A stretch of DNA of 64,000 nucleotides from Hyaloscypha bicolor E (lineage: Eukaryota > Ascomycota > Leotiomycetes > Helotiales > Hyaloscyphaceae): the NCBI RefSeq assembly GCF_002865645.1, contig NW_020194686.1, forward strand, positions 1-64,000, written 5' to 3'. Position 1 is the first letter of the stretch; every line of letters starts with the position of its first letter. Both the position numbers and the translations under genes were made by a program. Shown in pieces: positions 56,421 to 64,000 of the stretch. The notes beneath the pieces were generated by a model. That model searched no databases. It saw only the letters and a program-made list of their open reading frames with translations, and was not told the origin of the DNA.

Positions 56421-59400
56421 GGGCCAGCCGCTGCTTTCAATGTCTATAAAAGTTTACACTCCCCTGCTACTCGACCTTCTTCCTCTTTAATCCTTTCCCA
56501 ATATCCTCTCGCTCGGTTACAGGATCTTATTATATGCCGTCGACCCCTACCTGCGCAAACCCATCCCGAATAACCCCTCTGCCGCCCTTGCCATAGCTAA
56601 GAACGACGGTCCCGGCCGGTTTGAAGCCAGAATCCTTAATCTGCTACTATAGATTTAATACTCTCGACTATTGCAATAGTAATCACTTCTCTAGATAGTA
56701 TTATGTTACCCGAGATATAAGCATAAGCTCTGCTTACAACTCTCTTCTCGCTATTATACTATTATAATTCTTATAGTAATACTCCCTCGGTAACTGTAAT
56801 AGTAGAGGCTTGCGTTTAGTATTTCTTTTATATAATATAATCTGGCTAAGAGAAAAAATGCCTTATAATAATATAGCCGGCTTCTATCTAGCTATATTAT
56901 AGTATTATATATTAAGAGAAGTATCTCAGTAAGTTTCCTTATATAGTAAATATAATAATATATATTATATATCTTAATCTGGGCTAATCTATAATAAAAA
57001 AACCTAATTTCTGCCAAATATAGCTATAGCAGGTAATAATCTATATAATAATAGTATTATTATAACTTCTGCTAAATATCCTATAGACCGAATATAAAAT
57101 GCTAGTAATAAGAGAATGAATTATAAGCAGGTAGGCTAATATAGAAGATTATACGGAGGCAGGTTATATAACCTTAAAAGGAGCTTAATCTATTACTATT
57201 ATATATTAGAAGAACGGATCTAGTAATTTTAAAGGCTATTTCAAGGATCTTTTAACTCCAGGATACTACTATAACAGAATTATAAGCGCTACCAGAATAG
57301 ATATAATATAATCGACTTTATAAAGTCTCAATTCTATAAAGGAAAGGTTATTCGGGCTCAGCTATATAGAGATAGCTATAAGCTTTATAGAATAGATATA
57401 GTGAATTGAATTTCGAATAGGATTAGACTAATTACAGGCCAATTTCTCGATCTTTAGTAAAGCCGAGAAAGGCTAGGAATTATATAATAAACAAGTCCTG
57501 GTAAAAACCTGAAGGAGTTGAGATTTTATATAAAGAACCAGATTAATTTCAGGATAGTATACGGGAATTACGAGTAGTAAAGCTAATATATAGACGAGAC
57601 TAGTCCAATTCCAATAAACAAGCGCTTACGGGTTATTACTTAAGCCGTTTAATCCTTTTCTCTCCCCTCTCTATTAAATATTTCATATATTCTCAAACTT
57701 ATTTGCTTTCTACCCACTTCGTTTTGTAATAGCTGCTCTTAAAAGTATATAATTTGTATAATTTGTATTTCCTTTATTAAATCTACTATTCTATAACGGA
57801 AATACTTTCTGGCCTTCTAAACCCAGCCATTCAAACCGTTTACTCGATACCAGTAGCAGCCAGAAAATATATAGACCTGTGGCTACTTCTTCCCGTTTAA
57901 GTCAAATTAAGGCAGATAGAAATACGGTAGCAAGAGCTAAAGATATATAAAAAAGCTATACCAAAAGTGAAATCATTCTAATCTATTAATCTAGATTATA
58001 AGTGCGTTCCTGCTAATAATAATAACGAATCAAATAACGATTTTCTATCTCTCGAGAAGCTTTCGGGCTATTTTATATTAGAAGATCTTGACTGAGGCCT
58101 CAAAGATCGGGTCTACTATTTAGTATCTAGAATAGCTAGCTCTTTCCGGGGTTGGACTATAAGTCAACTGAATATAATTAGAATCGGGCGAATATTAGAA
58201 TAGTAGTCGAGATAGATATACCGGCTGTTTTTTATACTCAGAAGCGGCCCGCTAATTATATGCAGATTAGCTAGTAATTCTCGATAATAACGACCTAGAT
58301 AAGGCAGGTACTAGGGATCAGACCAAAGGCGCTTCCGGTAATATTAAACGGGATACAAGTCTGTAAAACGCCTTTACAACCTCAGAACTCGCTTCGGCGC
58401 CGACAGAGTCTATTAATACATTCGGTCCATAGTATGGCATTAAGGAGCCAGCCCTAGGGCTCGGGTCTTCTGAGCCGTATAGTATGCCTTCTGCTCCCGT
58501 ATAAGCCCAACCCAAGACCCTCCCCTAATCCCCCAAGCCACTATAAGATCAGAGTAACCAGTAAGGTATTAATAATATTACTCAGAGTATGTTAGTAGAG
58601 TCTGCGCCCCACTCCCTCTCCAGGCTTCCCGATAGCGGCAATAATAGATAGACTAATAAGAGTATGGCTAAACTAGAGAAAGAACTTGGGTTGGCTTTAA
58701 AAGAGTAAGGGGATTCACCATTTGCCAGTATATCTACCTCCCCAAGTCCTTACTCAGTCGAGGCACTACAGGACAAGATCCAGAGTCGAGAATATAGCGA
58801 AACCACCGGTGGCAGACCAGAAGAGCTACAAAATGCTTCTTGATATGGTATCCCAGCTCAGGGCCTTGAGTAGTGGGAGTAGCGGGAGACTCAGGTAGTA
58901 GTAGAAATACTAGAGAGGAGGGAACTTGGGGTAGAAGAGCTAGTAGGAGAAGCGGGAAGGGTAGAGATACGGCAGTAAGGGGAGCTTGCAGGGCGGCTAG
59001 CTCTAGGTAATTAGCAGAACTTAGTAGAGGTAGACAATATAGACGATCCTCTGGATAAAGAGGCTACCGAGGCTCTGCTAATCATATAACTAGAGATCGA
59101 TAATTACTATTTTCGACTCTATAGAATATATATCTAGTAGCTTACTAGACGCCAGATAAAGACAACCTAGTATTGAGTTATATAGAGTAAATATCTAAAT
59201 AGGTCTAATTCTTGAATTAATAAAGATAATATATAGATATTAATTCTATGGCTGCTTTATAAGCAATTTCTCTAAAACTTAGCCTTATAGATAAAAAGAA
59301 ATATTATACGAGTTTACTATATATACTATAGCAAATATAGTAAAGGCAAGAACATTTTTGAATATAGTATATAGTTAATAAGCTCTTTACCTAAATTATT

Positions 59401-60020
59401 AAAGTTTAACTATAAATCTTATTTAGTTCTATATTACTTACTAAGCTTAAAGATAACTAGTTATATTATAAGTATCCTATCTTGGAAATTTTAAGAAATA
59501 GTTTACTAATAGAATATATCTCAAATAGTGTCTTCTACTAATTTCTTAAGCCTAGTATAGTCTAAGGCCTATCCCAAGTATATAGCAACTCTAATTAATA
59601 AGAAGTACTACTATATTTCAAGAGCCTTTTAAAGTTCCTTTATTATATTTACTTTATAAAACCTGGTATAAAGTATTAATCCTGTAATATAAAAGCAGGA
59701 AAAGAAACAGAGGTATTAAGACTTATATAGTAGCGAAATCCTCTATTTCATAAATACTAATAATAATTATAATACCTATAATACTAATAATAAGAACCTA
59801 TAACCTGTAAAGCGACGAAAGCCATATATAGTACCTGCTATAGCTTTAATTATCTACTATAGATATATTTTAGAGCTTCTACCCGAATAGTCTCGCTTTC
59901 TTATAGTACTATTAACCGCCAGACTTGAGATTAATAATATATAGCCCCAGGCTAATAATGAATATTTATTAACCTTTATTAATAAGAGCTATTAATATAT
60001 CTTATAAATTTCTCGGAGTT

Positions 60021-60320
60021 TATCTATTATAGAAGGGAAACTATAATAAGACAAAAACCCATATAAAGTATACCAGAGTGCAAAACATAACTTAATAGTA
60101 AAATAATAAATTAAAAGCATAAATAGTAAAGTATAAATAGTATATAGTATATAAAAGCTTAATTAATTAAATACTCAGGAGGGATTATTCTCTAAAACTA
60201 TAGAAAAACCAGCTTTCTTATATAATTTCCGCAAGTTATATATAAAAGGCCGTAGCCTTTACTATATAACTAAAACCTCAAAATCGCCAAAATAATATGA
60301 TTTTTGGAGAGTACGGCCTG
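60021..60320 (-). repeat. Right terminal inverted repeat
   Basis: Reverse complement of the left repeat, slightly richer in C and G. Read inward it begins GCAGGCCGTACTCTCC. Confidence 0.75.
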
Positions 60321-60819
60321 CCGTACCATACTATAGTAATAAAGGCAGTATTAGTTACCGAGTATTAGGAATAGCTCTTCCAAGGCTTCCTTAAATATAC
60401 CAGGATCGGAAATAATATAATTTATAATCTTGAGTTTAAACTACTATTAATCTCGGAATACTTTTGTTTACTAATTAATTCCGTAGTACTAGATATTAAT
60501 TATGACTCTGCTATATATTCCAAGATATATCAAGTACTATTAAAGCTAAAGAGAAACAAGGTTTTATAGATAAAAGAGAAAGATATAATATTCCTCCGGA
60601 TATAGAATAAAGACTATTTATAGGAATATATCTTTACTGCCCTCCCTAGCCAGAGTAAAGGGACTATCCGGGTATACTATTCGACAAAATTTAAAAAGCG
60701 ACCTCATACAGGGGCCGGCCGTTCTTGAACTAGAGGAGCGGCCACCGCTTTATTAACGTTAGGGCTCCTGTATCGGAGAAGGTTAAACCGTCAAGCAGCG
60801 GCGATAATAACGATTCAAG
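60321..60819. other. Graded edge of the second AT block
   Basis: RIP-like AT-rich sequence that becomes GC-balanced over about 400 bp; no gene is supported before the SANT remnant. Confidence 0.5.
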
Positions 60820-61062
60820 TAATGGCGATCCTGAGTCTAGCAGCGACTATGACGGATGTTCGAGCGAGGCCGAGCAGGACCGTTTGAGCACGAGTAAACA
60901 GAGCCAATGGCCAGACCTGGACAAGCAGTTCTTGCTGGCATATAAAGAAAGAGGGCAAGTCTTGGGACTAGATCTTCGGCAAGTTCCCAGACAGGACACC
61001 GGCTGGAGTACGCACGCGCTGGACCATGGTACAGCGAGCAGCTCTGCTGGGACGAATATCTA
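60820..61062 (+). pseudogene. SANT/Myb-like domain protein remnant
   Basis: Reads SSSDYDGCSSEAEQDRLS, then SQWPDLDKQFLLAYKE and, after a frame shift, EGKSWD-stop-IFGKFPDRTPAGVRTRW. This is a SANT/Myb-like helix-turn-helix with conserved Trp residues. The third Trp position is TAG (TGG to TAG). Such domains occur in fungal transposon-linked and nuclear proteins. Upstream the same DNA grades into RIP-mutated sequence, so the gene is dead. Confidence 0.65.
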
Positions 61063-61079
61063 ATGAGGGCCTCGTCCTT

Positions 61080-61361
61080 CTATTGGCCAGTCCCACCGCG
61101 GGAGCAGGTGCGGCCGAGGGAAGCGGCGTTCAGAGGGAGGATGGGGGGGGGGATCAAATTCATGGGTGACACGTCACAAAAGAAAATGAAGAGGTTGACA
61201 TCGGAAGAAAACATGAGGCGCAACAACTGTAACCACTTGGCACACTGTCCAATTCCTTTGCCAAGTCCAAGGTCAATCAATATCCCTTTCGGTTCTCTTT
61301 TAGTGGCAGCTTCGGTAATAATAATATTATTTTCAGAAATATCCAGATGAAAAAGTGACAT
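61080..61361 (-). pseudogene. FunK1-type protein kinase fragment
   Basis: HLDISENNIIITEAATKREP and GILIDLGLGKG correspond to the catalytic loop (HRDxxxxN) and the DFG-equivalent (ID-L-DLAK) of fungal FunK1 kinases. The expected Arg after His is Leu, and the segment after GKG does not continue the family. About 90 residues remain of a normally 500-900-residue protein. Dead fragment. Confidence 0.6.
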
Positions 61362-61362
61362 T

Positions 61363-61551
61363 CGGTTCCCCTAACTAATGCTCATAGCCAGCAAATATAG
61401 GCTCTCGAGTTCCGGAGCTAATAGCACTGCATTTCATTCGACTAAGCGCTTCGGAGGATGAAATTCGAAGTATCCAACACGTGTAAAGTGTTATTATAGT
61501 CTTGAGCAAGATAAAGGTCATTTGAAACCCATCCGTTACTTGCGAAACTAT
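61363..61551. other. Short spacer
   Basis: Between the kinase fragment and the ankyrin pseudogene. Nothing recognised. Confidence 0.3.
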
Positions 61552-62566
61552 CTATTTACAAGCTGACATTTTGGTAATCTTATCATGTCCATTTTGCTTC
61601 GCTATCGAAAGAAGAGTATTCCCATTTTCGTCTATAAGGCTAGGGTCCGCCCCTGCTTGTAATAATAGCCTAACGATATCGTGGTATCCGGATGCAGCGG
61701 CCCAAAAGATAGGAGGGCGACCAGTTGTGCTTTGCGAATTGACGTCGACAAGTTTAGTACTGAGTAGTATTTGAACTACTTTGAGATGACCACGTGTTGC
61801 GGAAATCCAAAGTGGAGAGACATGCCGAAGACTTTTGAGATCAGGTTCGACCCCTTCTGCTAATAGCTTCCGTATCGCATCCTCCTTCCCAAACTTTGCT
61901 GCGTTATATAACTGGGCAATTAACAGTCGCCTTTGGAAGGGAAAATCTTGAAATGCCCCTCAAAGATTTTCAGGACCTTCTCTTGACCGCATGTCACTGC
62001 TGCCTTTGCGGCTTCTCTGTGATGGCCACGTCCGCCCCTCGCTGCTCGAGCAAGAGCGTTATCACCTCTTTCCCCCTCATATAATTCCCCGCCGCTGCCT
62101 TCACAACCTCTTCTGTAATCACCACGTCCGCCCCTCGCTGCTCGAGCAAGAGCGTCATCACCTCCTCACCGCTCTCTTCATTCCCCGCCGCTGCTACCAC
62201 CACCGCTTCTGTGATTACCGTGAGACAATTTCCAATTAGCATCGGAATCACACCACAACTGCCATGCCTCACAGCAACCTGTAAAGGTGTCCTGCCCTGG
62301 TTGTTAGTTAAGTCATCTCGGAGCTTCACCCGATTTCCTGCGATTTCCTCTAAATCAAAGCAGGATGCAATAAAAAGAGTTCTGTCCTCGTAAGCTGCAG
62401 TGTCTTTTAATTTCTCGCGTAGTCCCCTTCCGATCGAGGAACCATTAAACCGGTCCTCAATTTGACGAGCCCATATAATAATGGCTGATCTTGGATCTGA
62501 CTCGTGAGAGAGGAAATAATAGAGAAGGCCCTTGAGTTCGCCGGTAGTCCTTTAATTAACTGCTAA
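61552..62566 (-). pseudogene. Ankyrin-repeat protein (NLR C-terminal-like), truncated
   Basis: Read leftward: GELKGLLYYFLSHESDP, RTLFIASCFDLEEIAGN, NNQGRTPLQVAVRHGSCGVIPML, then tandem 32-residue units (RGADVVITEEVVKAAAGN.. and EVITLLLEQRGADVAITE), a one-base loss near 62.02 kb that shifts the frame, and ordinary ankyrin repeats (LLIAQLYNAAKFGKEDAIRKLLAEG, HLKVVQILLS, RPPIFWAAASGYHDIVRLLLQAGADPS) to a stop at 61552. The 32-residue repeats are nearly identical at DNA level (96-bp spacing). The N-terminal part is missing because the second Helitron begins at 62567. The architecture resembles the sensor end of fungal NLRs. Confidence 0.75.
62026..62210 (-). repeat. 96-bp coding tandem repeats in ankyrin gene
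   Basis: About two units, repeating the phrase CACGTCCGCCCCTCGCTGCT at 62027 and 62123 (plus-strand reading). High identity between units is typical of rapidly exchanging sensor repeats in fungal NLR-type proteins. Confidence 0.7.
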
Positions 62567-64000
62567 TCACTTCACTTCACTTCTTTATATTATCGTACGT
62601 TTGGACCACCCTTAAGCAGTTGGCTCTCGGGGCTCCTGGAAAAAAACTGGTCACGTAAGGAACACCAGAATCGCCCCCTTCTGGGGAATCGCATATCGGA
62701 ACGCAATTACATCCAAATCCTTAGAGCTTAGCTTAGGATTATAAAGAGAATACTCGAGTATCTTTCTCTATATTTTAGTAGTTCTGAGATATAAGGGGCT
62801 TTTATTATAATTTTTTAAAGCTCGGGGGGAAATCTGAAGCTAGCGGTTCCGTAAAAAGCACTAAGAAAAGAAATCCTGACCTTATATTACTTTCCTCTTT
62901 TTCTTCTCTTTATTACTATAGATCCTCCCCGCTTTTATACTTCCTATAGGCAAAACTGGCCTGCTTCTGACTTTATTATAGAGTAGACTAAGCCATATAA
63001 AACTTGCTTTTATTATCGAGTTTATATCCTTTCCCTTTTCTGGCTTAATTAACTAGTTAATAGGCCCGAAATACTACTAATTATATTTAGTAGTACCCTG
63101 TCTTATAAGAACTCGATCCAAATACCCTTTCTATTTCCCGGTAATAATAATAATTAATTATAGATATCTCTATAGACGAGCTAGCCTTATGGCACTAGTA
63201 ATAGATCCGTTAATCGTCTATTACGGCCCCAGTTTATATTATAGAGAATCCTCCTGCCGACCTATTTACTATATAGCCTCTTGCCTTTCTCTTTTACTTC
63301 CGGCTAGCTATTATATATATAACTAGTCTGCTTACGGGTTATTATATAACTTGCAGAGCCCTTTATTTTAGCTATATAAATAATTACTTTAAGGCCTATT
63401 ATAAGAAGAACAATATAATATTTCCTCTAATTCACAAGTCTCCTTTATACTTCTCTTACCTCTTTATAAATAATAACCCGCTTTACTAAGCCTTCCGGAC
63501 AAATATCCGAATATATAATTATACTTTTATTTTTATATTAATTAGTTATAAGAAAGATACCCGGATTAACTTCTTTTATAAAATCTAGTACTTTTAGATC
63601 TATAGTAAGCTCTTCTACTTTTAAGGCCTGCTATAGCCTGCTTTATATATTAAATCCTTCTTTATATAACTAATCTATAGGCTACTAACTTCTTTTACTT
63701 AAATTATATAATTCTTTTATAATTTACAAATATATTTACAAATTATAATTCGTTTATTATAATCTATAAAATAGTCTATAAGTATCTTATAAGCTAATAA
63801 ACCGATTTCCGGGTCTTATTTAATCTATAAATATACTTAATTCTTAAATTAGATATTAATTATTATTATAAGAATCTTCTAATAAGTAATAAGGTTATAG
63901 CCCTTATTCCGGACAAGTATATAGATATAAGCTATTATAATCTAGTATTTATAGTTTATAAGGCAGGTTATAAATATCTATAAATATATATAATATATAT
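62567..64000 (+). mobile_element. Helitron copy 2, 5' part, heavily RIP-mutated
   Basis: Starts TCACTTCACTTCACTTC and then follows copy 1 (38387 on) closely for at least 500 bp. It is recognisable to the window end as the same Rep N-terminal region, now full of TAA/TAG and with CpG also lost; for example a (CGA)n-like codon run at 38.95 kb has become (TAA)n. The 3' part lies outside the window. It interrupts the ankyrin pseudogene. Confidence 0.85.

Larger units (their letters stand above)
56122..60320. mobile_element. 4.2-kb element with about 300-bp terminal inverted repeats
   Basis: The segment 56122-56420 is matched in reverse complement by 60021-60320. Shared phrases include GGCC(A/G)TACTCTC, AAAATCATATTATTTT, TTTAATTAATTAAGC and GTTATGTTTTGCA. 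The interior is RIP-mutated, with patches of residual GC (about 56.45-56.65, 58.3-59.1 kb) and no intact frame. Long TIRs of this size suggest a MULE-like or similar DNA transposon, but no transposase motif could be read and no target-site duplication is clear. Confidence 0.75.

Noticed and set aside
62543..62566. Telomere-like or centromere-like repeats at AT blocks
   Set aside because: No TTAGGG arrays; the TTCAC(TTCAC) run is the variable start of the Helitron.

Overview
The window reads as a filamentous ascomycete (Pezizomycotina) chromosome. Introns are short (about 50-75 bp, GT-AG), genes are monocistronic on both strands, and GC-balanced gene islands alternate with AT-rich blocks that look like repeats mutated by RIP (C-to-T at CpA, seen on the other strand as TpG-to-TpA). 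No rRNA, convincing tRNA or CRISPR array was seen.

Layout. 1-8945: AT-rich, RIP-destroyed repeat DNA ending in three 182-bp tandem units. 9577-28021: an island of eight genes resembling a catabolic or detoxification cluster: beta-lactamase-fold serine hydrolase, SDR, AtuA-like (DUF1446) protein, family III CoA-transferase, Baeyer-Villiger-type monooxygenase, TRI12-like MFS exporter, a second SDR paralogous to the first, and a bZIP/DUF3425 regulator. 28.9-29.1 kb: a 68-bp-arm inverted repeat. 30488-32973: an amino-acid permease. 33940-37028: an unrecognised multi-exon gene with a Gln/Pro minisatellite.

37.5-45.2 kb: a calpain-like protease gene cut in two by a 6.7-kb Helitron (38387 to about 45091). 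The Helitron carries a Rep/helicase reading frame whose Gln codons are largely TAG/TAA, a first 85-bp palindromic end structure, a 1.5-kb segment with a small CxxC protein gene, and a second 85-bp palindromic end with different but still self-complementary arms. 45742-48831: a NACHT (NLR-like) gene that looks intact. 49.1-54.2 kb: a graveyard of a P450 fragment, a LINE ORF1 fragment, a broken DHA2 MFS gene and a truncated bestrophin-like gene.

54.2-60.7 kb: a second AT-rich block, with a RIP-mutated reading frame of over 500 codons and a 4.2-kb element with roughly 300-bp terminal inverted repeats. 60.8-62.6 kb: SANT/Myb-like, FunK1-kinase and ankyrin/NLR pseudogene pieces, the last cut by a second, far more heavily RIP-mutated Helitron copy (62567 to the window end).

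How the cluster could work (inference): the monooxygenase turns a ketone into an ester or lactone, the serine hydrolase opens it, the SDRs oxidise the alcohols or ketones, the CoA-transferase activates the acid, and AtuA acts on the acyl-CoA or terpenoid-like intermediate. The MFS protein exports substrate or product, and the bZIP protein regulates. Exon boundaries below were derived by hand from reading frames and GT/AG sites.
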